Notes under the pieces: model-generated | What the model was told of the DNA's origin: nothing | The model's database searches: none | What the model saw: only the letters and a program-made list of their open reading frames with translations | Made by a program: the position numbers and the translations under genes | Source of the DNA: Pseudomonadota bacterium | GTDB taxonomy: Bacteria; Verrucomicrobiota; Verrucomicrobiia; Limisphaerales; SXTU01 | Direction of reading: 5' to 3' | Assembly (NCBI GenBank): GCA_009922615.1 | Contig: RFVF01000010.1 | Location: 24,612-88,611 of the forward strand | Length of the DNA: 64,000 nt | Shown here: one piece after another, positions 1 to 8,554 of the stretch | Layout of the letters: every line of letters begins with the position of its first letter | How positions within the stretch are numbered: position 1 is the stretch's first letter

Positions 1-490
1 GCCGGGCGAGCGCGAGTTTGAGGTCCGGGCCGCCTTTGCTCACCGTGACCAAGACGAGTTTCCCGGCGGGTTGGTGCTTCAACCACTCGGCGAGCAGCGT
101 CGCGTTCTGCTGCACGGAGCCGCGGCTGGCCAAGGGCACGAAGTCGCAGGGCAGGCTGAGCTCCGCCGCCGCCTCGCGCACCACTTTGCCATCGCTGCCC
201 AAGGCCGGGCGCTCGACATAAAGTGCGCCGGGGACGATGACAATTTTCCAGTCTGCTTTCAGCGGTTCGACTTGGGGTGGGGCCAGCAAGGTTTCGATTC
301 GCTCGATGAACGAGGCATGAGTGGGGCACCGGCGAAGGCGGTCGTAGAGCAGAGCAGTGGCGAAATCCACGCCGTGCTGGCGGGTAATTTCCTGAAGGCT
401 GGCTGCGTCAAGCGCAGCCAGGGTTGGAAATTTCTGCCACGCGGAGACGCGCTGAAGCAACGCCTGCTCGCTTTCGAAACGGCTGGCCAT
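1..490 (-). CDS. Probable alpha/beta-hydrolase-fold protein, C-terminus cut by window edge
   Basis: About 163 N-terminal residues are visible, from ATG at 490 leftwards off the window. The end of the visible part reads LVLVTVSKGGPDLKLALA, which resembles the nucleophile elbow of alpha/beta hydrolases (strand, Ser, Gly-Gly, helix). It is preceded by an IVPGAL strand-turn that could be the oxyanion region. The catalytic Asp and His would lie outside the window, so the enzyme class is a guess. The gene starts 5 bp after the stop of the SnoaL-like gene and is clearly the third gene of a minus-strand operon headed by the Rieske oxygenase. No signal peptide is apparent, so it is probably cytoplasmic. 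Confidence 0.55.
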   Translation of the reverse strand, partial: MASRFESEQALLQRVSAWQKFPTLAALDAASLQEITRQHGVDFATALLYDRLRRCPTHASFIERIETLLAPPQVEPLKADWKIVIVPGALYVERPALGSDGKVVREAAAELSLPCDFVPLASRGSVQQNATLLAEWLKHQPAGKLVLVTVSKGGPDLKLALAR

Positions 491-495
491 CCGCT

Positions 496-1110
496 TCAAA
501 CCCCGGCCTTGCGACGACGCCCCACCCGCCAGCCAAGAATCAAGCCCGTTGCCAGGCAAGCGACGCCGGCGAGGACGGCGGCGCGCTCGGCGAGGTTCAG
601 CAGCACGTTGTCGAACAGGTTGGTGGAGGCGTGCAGGCTGGCGATGAGCCAGCGTCCGTTTTCCTTGACGAGCGTGGCACTCCAGCGCCCTTTGATGTTC
701 AGTGGCTTGCCGCCGGTGAGGACGAAGCGTTCATCTGTGCCGCCCCAGCAGACTCCGGTGTCCCCGCCGTAGAGGATGGTCAGCTCGTCCACGGTGATAT
801 CACACTTGAAGCTGTCCACGAGCTTGTTCGGCCCCTTCATCACGCGGTCAAAATAGGCGCGCACTCCGGCGTGGCCACGGCTGACCTCGGCGTTGTGCCA
901 GGTGACGACGCAGTTGGTGTGAAGGAACGGCTCGATGCCGGCGAGGTCTCCGCGGTTGATGGCGGCCAGCAAGCCATCGCGGAGAGCGCGCAGTTCCTGA
1001 TGCGCAGGGTCTTCGGGCGGCGCGGCGGCTTGAGCTCCGGTGCGGGGCAGGCAGGCTAGACTGAAGGTGAGGGCGATGAGGAGGGTCAGGCGGGTTGTAT
1101 TCATGAGCAT
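496..1110 (-). CDS. SnoaL/DUF4440-like protein with signal peptide and C-terminal membrane anchor
   Basis: About 204 residues from ATG at 1110 (a second ATG lies at 1104). The frame stays open further upstream, but that part is antisense-like and overlaps the Rieske gene. An N-terminal hydrophobic segment (LTLLIALTFSLACL) looks like a signal peptide. The central 120 residues have the NTF2-like pattern of DUF4440/SnoaL proteins: a helix with LRALRDGLLAAINRGDLAGI, then HTNCVVTWHNAEVSRG, and a closing strand GRWLIASLHAS. A final hydrophobic stretch (VLAGVACLATGLILGW) followed by Arg-rich residues suggests a C-terminal anchor. NTF2-like folds serve as isomerases, cyclases or ligand binders. Start and stop overlap the Rieske gene by 10 bp, so the products probably act together. 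Confidence 0.75.
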   Translation of the reverse strand: MLMNTTRLTLLIALTFSLACLPRTGAQAAAPPEDPAHQELRALRDGLLAAINRGDLAGIEPFLHTNCVVTWHNAEVSRGHAGVRAYFDRVMKGPNKLVDSFKCDITVDELTILYGGDTGVCWGGTDERFVLTGGKPLNIKGRWSATLVKENGRWLIASLHASTNLFDNVLLNLAERAAVLAGVACLATGLILGWRVGRRRKAGV

Positions 1111-2180
1111 CGGAGATGGGGCGCGCCAGCAGGTTGAAACGTTGAGTCGGGTTTTTCCGCAGCCTCGGAGAGCGGACGGTCCGAACCTTGCGGCAGCGTG
1201 GCCAACCAATGAAGGCAACGGACCATTTCGACATCCGCCGAGATCAGGCGCGTGGGTTGATACCGGATGTCGCGAATGAGTTCCGCCTCCGCGAGCAAAT
1301 GGCCGCGCGTCAGCCACCGCCGCAGCGGCAGTCCCAGCGCTGGCCAGCCGCGCCGTGCAAATGTCATCACATGGCAACGGGTTTGATGGCCCTCGGCCGG
1401 CTCATAAATCACGAGAAACCGGCTGTGGGCACGGGGAAACTTGGCCTCCACTAGGAACAGGCTGCCGCCCCAGTTGGTGATCGTCACCGCCACCGTCGCC
1501 CCGGCCAGCAAACGCAAGACCCGGTCACGCACGGAGGGTCCGACGACTTCAGCCACATATCGGGTCCGGCGGGCCTGCGGCGCGGGGCAGTCCACGACGG
1601 GCGGCCCCTGGAGTTTGCGCTCATGCACCGTCTCGAAATGCTGTGTGTCGAAACCCTGCGCCACCATCAGGAACCAGCTCCCGTGCGCAACGAAGGAAAA
1701 GGGCGGCGTGGCACAAAAATTCTCTGGCGATTCGCCCGCGAAGAACGGCAGTGGGAACAGCTTCTCCGGCCCCCAAAAGAAAAACATCGCGCCGTGGCGC
1801 AATTCTGCCGGAAAGCTTTCCTGCCGCGCGAACCCCGGAATCTCCGCCTGCGCCGGGATATCCTCGCACCGGCCGTCACGACCAAAACGCCAGTGATGAA
1901 AGGGGCATTGCAGCGTTTCACCCACGACCCGGCCCCGGCCGAGATTTGCCCCGAGATGGGCGCAGCGCGCGTCCATCACCGCGACACGCCCGGTGGCCGT
2001 CCGGAATCCAACCAAGTCCCGGCCCAACATCCGTCGCGCCACCGGCCCACGCTTCAGTTCACGCTCCGTGCAGAAAAAATACCACGAGGCCGGCGCCACT
2101 GGAAAACTGCCGGGCGCGGGCGCGCGGAGCTCCGCCGCCCGCAGCGATTCCGAGGCGGGTGCATAAGTGGTTGCAGTCAT
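1101..2180 (-). CDS. Rieske-type ring-hydroxylating oxygenase
   Basis: A 359-residue protein from ATG at 2180. The Rieske [2Fe-2S] motif is complete: Cys73-x-His75 and Cys92-x2-His95. The mononuclear iron site is visible as Asp178, His181 and His186 in the stretch GFDTQHFETVHERK. This is the architecture of oxygenase alpha subunits such as KshA, PaO-like and cholesterol-desaturase-type enzymes, which hydroxylate or desaturate hydrophobic substrates using electrons from a separate reductase. No reductase is seen nearby. It is the first gene of a three-gene minus-strand operon and is divergent from the desaturase at 2298, with about 117 bp between for both promoters. The substrate is unknown; the lipid-like neighbourhood favours a sterol, carotenoid or fatty acyl substrate. 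Confidence 0.85.
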   Translation of the reverse strand: MTATTYAPASESLRAAELRAPAPGSFPVAPASWYFFCTERELKRGPVARRMLGRDLVGFRTATGRVAVMDARCAHLGANLGRGRVVGETLQCPFHHWRFGRDGRCEDIPAQAEIPGFARQESFPAELRHGAMFFFWGPEKLFPLPFFAGESPENFCATPPFSFVAHGSWFLMVAQGFDTQHFETVHERKLQGPPVVDCPAPQARRTRYVAEVVGPSVRDRVLRLLAGATVAVTITNWGGSLFLVEAKFPRAHSRFLVIYEPAEGHQTRCHVMTFARRGWPALGLPLRRWLTRGHLLAEAELIRDIRYQPTRLISADVEMVRCLHWLATLPQGSDRPLSEAAEKPDSTFQPAGAPHLRCS

Positions 2181-2297
2181 CGGGCTGGGCTCCAGAGTTA
2201 GAATTTCAACCCCCGACTTGCAAGCGAATAGCGGGTGGGCGGGTAGGCCGGAACTTGCCAAACATTGCTCCGTGCTTAGAGTGCCCGTGTGGATCCA

Positions 2298-3242
2298 ATG
2301 GTGTCTTCCAGCCACAGCGGCCTCACTCCGCCACCGGTGGACATGCCTGTCCCCAACGGGCTCAATCTCGCTTTGTCGCTGTGCGTCTTCAGCGCGGCGT
2401 TGGGGTTGCTCTGGCTCGGGTCACACGTGGAGAGCCATTGGGCCGTGGTGGGCGTAGGGATGCTTTTTTCCTATCTCCTGCTCACGAACTACGCGCTGCT
2501 GCACGAGGCGAGCCACGGCAACCTTCAGTCTGACCCGCGCCGCAATTACACGCTTGGGTTGCTGGCGGGGCTGCTTTTCCCCATGCCCTTTACCCTCATG
2601 CGCAGCACGCACCAAGGGCACCACGTTCACAACCGCACCGACGTGGAGATGTTCGACCTCTACTACCCGCACGACAACCGCTTCATCAAATATGTCCGCT
2701 GGTATGGCATCCTGCTCGGCTTCTTCTGGCCGCTTGTGCCGCTGGGGGCGGTGCTGTTTTCAGTGTTTCCAGCCGCTTGGCGCGCACGTGTATTTGACCG
2801 GTTCAAACCCACCGGCTACCTGCTGAACGGCGTGCAGAACGCCGCCGTCTGGCTCGTGCGCGCGGAGACGCTGCTCATCAGCGCGTTCTTTCTCCTGCTG
2901 TTCTGGCTCCTGGAACTGCGTTGGCAAAACACGCTCGTGCTTTACCTGTGCTTCGCCTTCAACTGGTCCACGCGCCAATACATCGGCCATGCGTTCACCA
3001 AGCGCGACGTCATCGAGGGTGCGTGGAATCTCCGGCACAATCGCCTGATGAGTTTCGTGCTCCTTCATGGCGAGCACGACCTCAACCACCATCGCCATCC
3101 CGAAATCCCGTGGCGATACCTGCCGAACCTCTCGCCTGCGAACGAGGAGCGGCCCAACTACCTCCTGCAATACTGGCGGCAGTGGCTCGGCCCGCGCCCC
3201 AATACGGAGCCAGAGCCGAAGCCGCTCGGTGCCACAACATGA
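2298..3242 (+). CDS. Membrane fatty acid desaturase family protein (PF00487-like)
   Basis: About 314 residues from ATG 2298. GTG 2289 is in frame, and ATG 2343 is also possible because GGTGGA stands just before it. The histidine boxes of a di-iron membrane desaturase or hydroxylase are present: HEASH at 69-73, HQGHH at 105-109 and a late NHHRHP near 264-268. Several hydrophobic segments (LSLCVFSAALGLLWL, LISAFFLLLFWLLEL) separate them. Enzymes of this family oxidise acyl chains, alkanes or carotenoids in the inner membrane. The stop overlaps the start of the PAP2 gene (ATGA), so the pair is translationally coupled. Sequence alone does not tell which substrate or position is attacked. Confidence 0.85.
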   Translation: MVSSSHSGLTPPPVDMPVPNGLNLALSLCVFSAALGLLWLGSHVESHWAVVGVGMLFSYLLLTNYALLHEASHGNLQSDPRRNYTLGLLAGLLFPMPFTLMRSTHQGHHVHNRTDVEMFDLYYPHDNRFIKYVRWYGILLGFFWPLVPLGAVLFSVFPAAWRARVFDRFKPTGYLLNGVQNAAVWLVRAETLLISAFFLLLFWLLELRWQNTLVLYLCFAFNWSTRQYIGHAFTKRDVIEGAWNLRHNRLMSFVLLHGEHDLNHHRHPEIPWRYLPNLSPANEERPNYLLQYWRQWLGPRPNTEPEPKPLGATT

Positions 3243-3892
3243 ACGGTGCCCGGCGGGAACCCTTCCTCGCCTGGCCGGGCGGGGAGCATTTGAAGTTCGC
3301 AGCGGGCCGCATCCTGCTCGTCTCGCTTTGGTTCGCGCTCATCTTCGGCGGCGCGGACTGGCTCACCGCGCAACGCGTCTTGCGGGTGCGCATCCACATG
3401 GATTGGGAACTTGGCCTCCCGCTCCTTCCGGAATTCACCCTTGCCTACATGTCCATTTACGCTGTGTTTCTCGCCGTCCCCTTCGTGCTGCGCACCCGGT
3501 TGGAGCTTGAGAGCCTCGCGCGAGAACAGGCCACCGCCATCGCGCTGGCCGGCGTGGGATTCTTGTTGTTGCCAGCTGACCTCGCTTACGCCCCGCCGGC
3601 CAACCTTGGTGGGTGGGAACCGCTCTTCCGTTTTGCCGACTGGTTGAATCTCGACCACAACCTCGTCCCCTCGCTGCATGTTGCGTTGAGCGTGATTTGC
3701 CTGGAGCACTTCGCCCCGCACGCGACCACGACCGGTGCCTGGCTCCTGCGCGGCTGGGGCGTGCTCATCGCTGTCTCCACGCTGCTGACACACCAGCATC
3801 ACTTTCTTGATGTGGTCATGGGCTACGCCCTTGCGCTCGGCGTGGTGTGGCAAGGCCGGCGCACAGAGCTTCACCTGCCTTGTGTCATCTAA
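3239..3892 (+). CDS. PAP2-superfamily membrane phosphatase or phosphotransferase
   Basis: A 217-residue integral membrane protein from ATG 3239, which overlaps the desaturase stop. It carries the PAP2 signatures in the form seen in the inositol-phosphotransferase-like branch: PSLHVAL near 144-150 and HQHHFLDVVMG near 185-195, giving the catalytic His and the His-Asp pair. The classic KxxxxxxRP first motif is not obvious. Five or six hydrophobic segments are seen. Members dephosphorylate phosphatidate or polyprenyl diphosphate, or swap head groups of lipids, on the periplasmic face. Placement between a desaturase and radical SAM enzymes supports a lipid head-group or lipid-carrier role, but this is inference. 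Confidence 0.8.
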   Translation: MNGARREPFLAWPGGEHLKFAAGRILLVSLWFALIFGGADWLTAQRVLRVRIHMDWELGLPLLPEFTLAYMSIYAVFLAVPFVLRTRLELESLAREQATAIALAGVGFLLLPADLAYAPPANLGGWEPLFRFADWLNLDHNLVPSLHVALSVICLEHFAPHATTTGAWLLRGWGVLIAVSTLLTHQHHFLDVVMGYALALGVVWQGRRTELHLPCVI

Positions 3893-3968
3893 TAATCCCC
3901 GTGTCGCATTGGTTTTTCCAAACGCTTTGTTGCGTCATTGCGCTTGAGCCGCTCCGGCTCGAGGCCTA

Positions 3969-5366
3969 ATGCTCGCACCCATGTCAGCCCGCCGACTCAA
4001 GCTCGCGCTGATCTCGCCGAAGGGCCCGCTCTACCGGCATCGCGGCGGCATCTTCAAAAAGTCCCTGCGCTACCAACCGCTCACGCTCACCACGCTGGCG
4101 GCGCTGGTGCCGGCGGAGTTGGACGTGGAGTTGCAACTCCTCGATGAAGGCATTGCCGACGTGGCGCCGGATTTGGACGCAGACCTTGTGGGCTTCACAG
4201 TCATCACCGGCACCGCGCCACGCGCCTACGAACTTGCGGCGCACTTCCGGCGACGCGGCATCGCGGTCGTGATGGGTGGGCCGCATGTGACGCTTATTCC
4301 TGACGACGCCGCTCCGCACGCCGACGCCGTGGTCGTCGGTTACGCCGAGGACACCTGGCCGCAATTGCTTCGTGACTTCGTCGCCGGGGAGTTGAAGCCG
4401 CGCTACGAGCAAGCGCCGACGCTCGACATGGCGAACCGCCCTTTCCCGCGCCGTGAACTCCTGCCCAGCCGTCACTACCTCACCAACGATGTCTTCGAGG
4501 CCACGCGCGGCTGCGTCCACAGTTGTGACTTCTGCGTCGTGCCCACTGCGTGGGGCAAGAAGCCTTATCAAAAGCCCGTCGCCGATGTGGTCGCGGACAT
4601 CCGCCAGCACGGCGCGCGCAAGCTCATCTTCGTGGACCTCAATCTCGTCGCTGACAGGGGCCACGCGAAGGACCTCTTCACCGCGCTCATCCCGCTGCGC
4701 CTGCAATGGTATGGCCTCGCCACCGTGCTGCTGGCCGACGACCCGGAGCTGCTCGAACTCGCCGCGCGCAGCGGTTGTCGCGGCCTGCTGATGGGCTTGG
4801 AATCCATCTCTCCTGCGAATCTCAAGCAGAGCCGCAAGGGCTTCAACACGCCCGACGACTACGCGCGCGTCGTCGAGCGCCTCCACGCACACGGCATCGC
4901 GCTGCAAGGCTGCTTCGTCTTCGGCCTCGACCATGACGAGCCAGACGTGTTTCTCAAGACCGCCGAGTTCGCCGTCGAGTCAAAGATTGACCTACCGCGC
5001 TTTGCCATCGTCACGCCGTTTCCCAACACCGGCCTCTACCAGCGCCTCGTCGCCGAGGGTCGCCTGCTCACGCGTAACTGGGAACTCTACGATGGCCAAC
5101 ACGTCGTGTTTCAGCCTGCGTGCATGAGCGTGGACGAGTTGCAGCGCGGCACCGAGGCCGCATGGAAGCATGCTTACAGCCTCCGCTCTATCGCACGCCG
5201 GATCCGCCATTCGCCCGCGCCGTGGCCCGTGAAGCTCGGCACCAACCTCGGCTACCGCTTCTACGCGAACCATCTCAGCCAGTTTTACAATTGCGACTGG
5301 ATCATCGGAAATGCCGAACGGCGAACTCCGAATCGGGAACCTCAGTCAGCGTTGGCCGCCCGATGA
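3969..5366 (+). CDS. B12-binding-domain radical SAM enzyme (first of two)
   Basis: A 465-residue protein. Residues 10-150 form a Rossmann-like cobalamin-binding type domain (LALISPKGPLYRHRGG, VVMGGPHVTLIP, VVVGYAEDTWPQLL). Residues 175-400 form the radical SAM barrel with the cluster motif Cys182-x3-Cys186-x2-Cys189. The DxHxxG cobalamin signature is absent, as is common in this group (BchE/HpnJ-like). Family members methylate or rearrange unactivated carbons, often on lipids, tetrapyrroles or antibiotics. It lies 76 bp after the PAP2 gene and 37 bp before a second enzyme of the same type, so both belong to one operon. ATG 3981 is an alternative start. Confidence 0.88.
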   Translation: MLAPMSARRLKLALISPKGPLYRHRGGIFKKSLRYQPLTLTTLAALVPAELDVELQLLDEGIADVAPDLDADLVGFTVITGTAPRAYELAAHFRRRGIAVVMGGPHVTLIPDDAAPHADAVVVGYAEDTWPQLLRDFVAGELKPRYEQAPTLDMANRPFPRRELLPSRHYLTNDVFEATRGCVHSCDFCVVPTAWGKKPYQKPVADVVADIRQHGARKLIFVDLNLVADRGHAKDLFTALIPLRLQWYGLATVLLADDPELLELAARSGCRGLLMGLESISPANLKQSRKGFNTPDDYARVVERLHAHGIALQGCFVFGLDHDEPDVFLKTAEFAVESKIDLPRFAIVTPFPNTGLYQRLVAEGRLLTRNWELYDGQHVVFQPACMSVDELQRGTEAAWKHAYSLRSIARRIRHSPAPWPVKLGTNLGYRFYANHLSQFYNCDWIIGNAERRTPNREPQSALAAR

Positions 5367-5403
5367 ATTCATCATTCATTATCCGCCATTCGACATTTCT
5401 GCC

Positions 5404-6759
5404 ATGCGTCTGACCATCATCCATCCCTGCATCGGTCGGCGCGTCGGACAGGACTACATTCGCACCTGGCAGATGGAACCGCTGCCCGCCGCCACGCTCG
5501 CCGGTCTCACGCCAAAGGATGTTCAAGTGCGCTTTCACGACGACCGGATGGAAGAAATTCCCTTCGACGAACCCACTGAATTGGTCGCCATCAGTGTCGA
5601 GACCTATACCGCGAAGCGCGCGTATCAAATTGCATCCGAGTATCGGAAGCGCCGCGTGCCCGTCGTAATGGGCGGCTTCCACGCGTCGCTTTGCCCCGAT
5701 GAAGTTGCGCGCTACGCCGAGGCCGTCGTCTGTGGCGAGGCCGAGCAGCTCTGGCCGCAGGTGCTCGATGACGCGCGCCACGGGACGTTGCAGAAATTCT
5801 ATCGCCAAACCGGTCGCTCTTCGCTCGCGGACATGCGTCCCGACCGTTCCATCTTCCGGGGCAAGCGCTACCTGCCCATCGGCCTAGTCGAGGCTGGGCG
5901 CGGCTGCCACTTCAAGTGCGACTTCTGTGCCGTGCAGACCGTCTTCAACGCCAGCCAGACGCGCCGGCCAGTGGATGCCATTCTCGCTGAGATTGCTGCC
6001 GTGCGCCACGAGCGGAAGCTGTTCTTCTTCGTGGACGACAACATCACTTCCAACCTTGCCGAGGCGAAGGAATTCCTCCGCGCGCTTGCCCCGCTTCGCG
6101 TCCGCTGGGTTAGCCAGTCGTCCATCAACGCCGCGCACGACGAGGAGTTCCTCGAACTGCTCGCGCTTAGCGGCTGCCAGGGCGTGCTCATCGGCTTCGA
6201 GAGCTTGAACCCCGCGAACCTCAAGGCGATGAACAAGTCTTTCAACACGATGCGTGGTGGCTTCGCGCAAGCACTGGCGAACCTCCGCCGCCACCGCATC
6301 CGTGTTTATGGCACGTTCATCTTTGGCTACGATGGCGACACGCCGGACAGTTTTGCGGCGAGCGTGGACTTCGCGGAGGAACACGCTTTTTACATCGCCG
6401 CGTTCAACCACCTCACGCCGTTCCCCGGCACGCCACTCTACCAACGGCTCCAGGCCGAAGGCCGCCTCCTCTACGACGCATGGTGGCTCGACGAACGCTA
6501 CAGCTACAACCAGATCCCCTTCCGCCCACGCGGCATGGAGCCGGAGACGCTCCGCCAAAACTGCCTGCGCGCGCGCCGCCGGTTCTACTCATGGCCCAGC
6601 ATTCTCCGACGGGGCTGCGGCGATGCGAATCGCGCCAACTGGTTCATGTGGCGGAATTTTTTTCTCATCAACGCGCTGCACCGCGACGACGTGAGCCTGC
6701 GCGATCACTACCCGCTCGGAGACGAAGCATGGCAGGGACAACTCTTGCTCGCGAACTAG
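5404..6759 (+). CDS. B12-binding-domain radical SAM enzyme (second of two)
   Basis: A 451-residue protein, start chosen at ATG 5404 (MRLTIIHPCIGRR). The frame stays open upstream but overlaps the preceding gene. Layout matches its neighbour: an N-terminal B12-type domain with VVMGGFHASLCPDE and VVCGEAEQLWPQVL, then the radical SAM motif Cys168-x3-Cys172-x2-Cys175, a FVDDNITSN strand and a GFESLNPANLKAMNKSFN stretch typical of the family. The C-terminal region (LRRGCGDANRANWFMWRNFF) resembles related magnesium-protoporphyrin-cyclase-like proteins. Two paralogous enzymes in a row suggest two successive modifications of one molecule. The gene overlaps the following GNAT-like gene by 31 bp. Confidence 0.88.
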   Translation: MRLTIIHPCIGRRVGQDYIRTWQMEPLPAATLAGLTPKDVQVRFHDDRMEEIPFDEPTELVAISVETYTAKRAYQIASEYRKRRVPVVMGGFHASLCPDEVARYAEAVVCGEAEQLWPQVLDDARHGTLQKFYRQTGRSSLADMRPDRSIFRGKRYLPIGLVEAGRGCHFKCDFCAVQTVFNASQTRRPVDAILAEIAAVRHERKLFFFVDDNITSNLAEAKEFLRALAPLRVRWVSQSSINAAHDEEFLELLALSGCQGVLIGFESLNPANLKAMNKSFNTMRGGFAQALANLRRHRIRVYGTFIFGYDGDTPDSFAASVDFAEEHAFYIAAFNHLTPFPGTPLYQRLQAEGRLLYDAWWLDERYSYNQIPFRPRGMEPETLRQNCLRARRRFYSWPSILRRGCGDANRANWFMWRNFFLINALHRDDVSLRDHYPLGDEAWQGQLLLAN

Positions 6760-7811
6760 CGCCAGCCAGCGCCAGCCACGTGGAATTCGCCATCGCCACC
6801 GAAGCCGATGACGCGGACCTGCGCCGCCTGCTCCGCGAGAATCCGATGGCGGGGCGAGTCAGCCTCTCGCTTGAACGTGAGCCGAATTTCTTCGCAAGCT
6901 TCTGCGGCGCGGAGCAGCAAACCATCGTCGCACGTGCGCGTGGCCGATTGGCCTGTGCCGGCTGGTGCGTGTTTCAGGAAAGATTTGTGAACGGCATGCC
7001 CCGCCGCGTCGGCTACCTCGGCGGGCTGCGGCTGGACCGGCACTTCGCAGGACGCTTCGACCTCGTGAGACGGGGCTACCAATTTTTCCATGAGCTGCAA
7101 AGCGAACAGCCCGCAGACTTCTACTTTACCAGCATCGCCGCCGACAACGGGCGGGCACAGCGATTTCTCGAACGTGGGCTGTCCGGCTTGCCACACTACG
7201 CACCGATCGCCGACTTCGTTACGCTGCTAATGCCTGTCACTTGTAGCAATGAGGCGGACTTCGCCGTCGAGTTCGCATCCCATCCGCTTCCTCGCGTCGG
7301 TTGCTCCGGCGGCAAGCTGGACCATCTCGTTCCGTGCCTACGCCACGATTTCCCATTGGAATCCTTCATTGACGTCGAAGTTCACGGCCAAACTGCACAA
7401 GCCGCGCTGTGGGATCAGCGGGCCTTCAAGCAAACCGTTGTCCGCAGCTACTCGCGAATGGTGCGGCTAGCCCGGCCGTTCCTAAATTTCGCCGCGCAAG
7501 CGATCGGGAAGCCGCGCTTACCGGCCATCGGCAAGCCGCTCGCACACGCATTTGTTACTCACTTGGTGGCCGCGCCGACAGCGGAGCGCGCGTTGGTGGC
7601 CTTGCTGTCACAGTTGCGCCAACATGCCCGTGCGCTTGGGTTGGACTTCCTCACCCTTGGCTTCGATGCACGCGATCCTCGCTTGACCATCGTGCGCCGA
7701 GCCTTTCGCTGCCGCGAGTATCACAGCCGGCTCTACTCGGTTAATTGGGACGACATGCCCGCAGTTGCGCTCGACGACAGACTATGCTCCCCGGAGGTCG
7801 CGCTCTTGTGA
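6729..7811 (+). CDS. GNAT-like acyltransferase
   Basis: About 360 residues from ATG 6729, inside the end of the preceding radical SAM gene. The N-terminal half looks like a GNAT fold: VEFAIATEADDADLRRLL opening, RRVGYLGGLRLDRHFAG around the expected acyl-CoA loop, and DFYFTSIAADNGRAQRFLERG for the late strand-helix. The C-terminal half (HALVTHL-like, then LTIVRRAFRCREYHSRLYSV) may be a second, degenerate GNAT unit. These proteins move acyl groups from CoA or a carrier to an amine. Position in the run between the radical SAM enzymes and the GH3 enzyme points to tailoring of the same product. Substrate unknown. Confidence 0.7.
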   Translation: MAGTTLARELAPASASHVEFAIATEADDADLRRLLRENPMAGRVSLSLEREPNFFASFCGAEQQTIVARARGRLACAGWCVFQERFVNGMPRRVGYLGGLRLDRHFAGRFDLVRRGYQFFHELQSEQPADFYFTSIAADNGRAQRFLERGLSGLPHYAPIADFVTLLMPVTCSNEADFAVEFASHPLPRVGCSGGKLDHLVPCLRHDFPLESFIDVEVHGQTAQAALWDQRAFKQTVVRSYSRMVRLARPFLNFAAQAIGKPRLPAIGKPLAHAFVTHLVAAPTAERALVALLSQLRQHARALGLDFLTLGFDARDPRLTIVRRAFRCREYHSRLYSVNWDDMPAVALDDRLCSPEVALL

Positions 7812-8554
7812 AACCCGGTGCCACGAAAATCTCCGCTGAACTGGCCGCGCAATCCGCGCTCACCGCGGGACAGCGTGATGCGATGTTCCAACTGCTCACG
7901 GCGCACTTCGACGGGGTCGCGCGTGGGCAGTTCGAGCAGGATCTCGCCGAGAAGAACTGGGTGCTGTTGCTGGCGCGCGGCGAACGGTTGGTCGGCTTCA
8001 CCACACTGCTCGCCTACGAGACCGAGTTCGCCGGTGAGCCGCTGGCCGTCATTTACTCGGGTGACACCATCGTCGCAGCGGAAGCGTGGGGCAGCACCCT
8101 GCTGCCGCGCGCGTGGATTGCGGCGGTGAACCAAGTGCGCGCCTCGCTCACGCCCACGCGCTGCGTCTGGCTCCTGCTCACCTCCGGCTTCCGCACCTAC
8201 CGCTTCCTGCCGGTGTTTTGGCGCGAGTTTTGGCCGCGATGGGATGTGTCAACACCGCCCGAACAGGTCCAACTCTTGGAGCACCTCGCTTGCGAACGCT
8301 TCGGCCCGCAGTTCAACCCAACGACCGGTCTCGTTCGCTTCGACCGGCCGCAGCGCCTGTGCGATGTGCTGAACCACATTCCCGCCGGGCGTGCGACTGA
8401 TCCACACATCGCCTTCTTCCTTGGCCGCAATCCCGGCCACGTGCGCGGCGACGAACTGGTGTGCCTCACGGAGATTGCCCTGGAGAACCTGACCCCAGCC
8501 GGCTGGCGCATGGTCAACTCGCCCGTCCATGAATTTAGCTGCGACACTCGCTAA
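7784..8554 (+). CDS. Uncharacterised GNAT-like protein
   Basis: About 256 residues. ATG 7784 is used, but GTG 7808 overlaps the previous stop as GTGA and may be the real start. The protein has an early RDAMFQLLTAHFDGVARGQFEQDLAEKNW helix pair, then LLLARGERLVGFTTLL and LAVIYSGDTIVAAEAWGSTLL strands, reminiscent of an acetyltransferase core lacking a clear acyl-CoA loop. I recognise no closer family. The end overlaps the GH3 gene start by 26 bp. The tight chain of overlaps (7811/7808, 8554/8529) shows it is translated with its neighbours and is unlikely to be spurious. Confidence 0.6.
   Translation: MLPGGRALVKPGATKISAELAAQSALTAGQRDAMFQLLTAHFDGVARGQFEQDLAEKNWVLLLARGERLVGFTTLLAYETEFAGEPLAVIYSGDTIVAAEAWGSTLLPRAWIAAVNQVRASLTPTRCVWLLLTSGFRTYRFLPVFWREFWPRWDVSTPPEQVQLLEHLACERFGPQFNPTTGLVRFDRPQRLCDVLNHIPAGRATDPHIAFFLGRNPGHVRGDELVCLTEIALENLTPAGWRMVNSPVHEFSCDTR

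Noticed and set aside
3984..4934. Minus-strand open frame within the first radical SAM gene
   Set aside because: Composition-driven shadow; the plus-strand protein has the CxxxCxxC motif and correct operon spacing.
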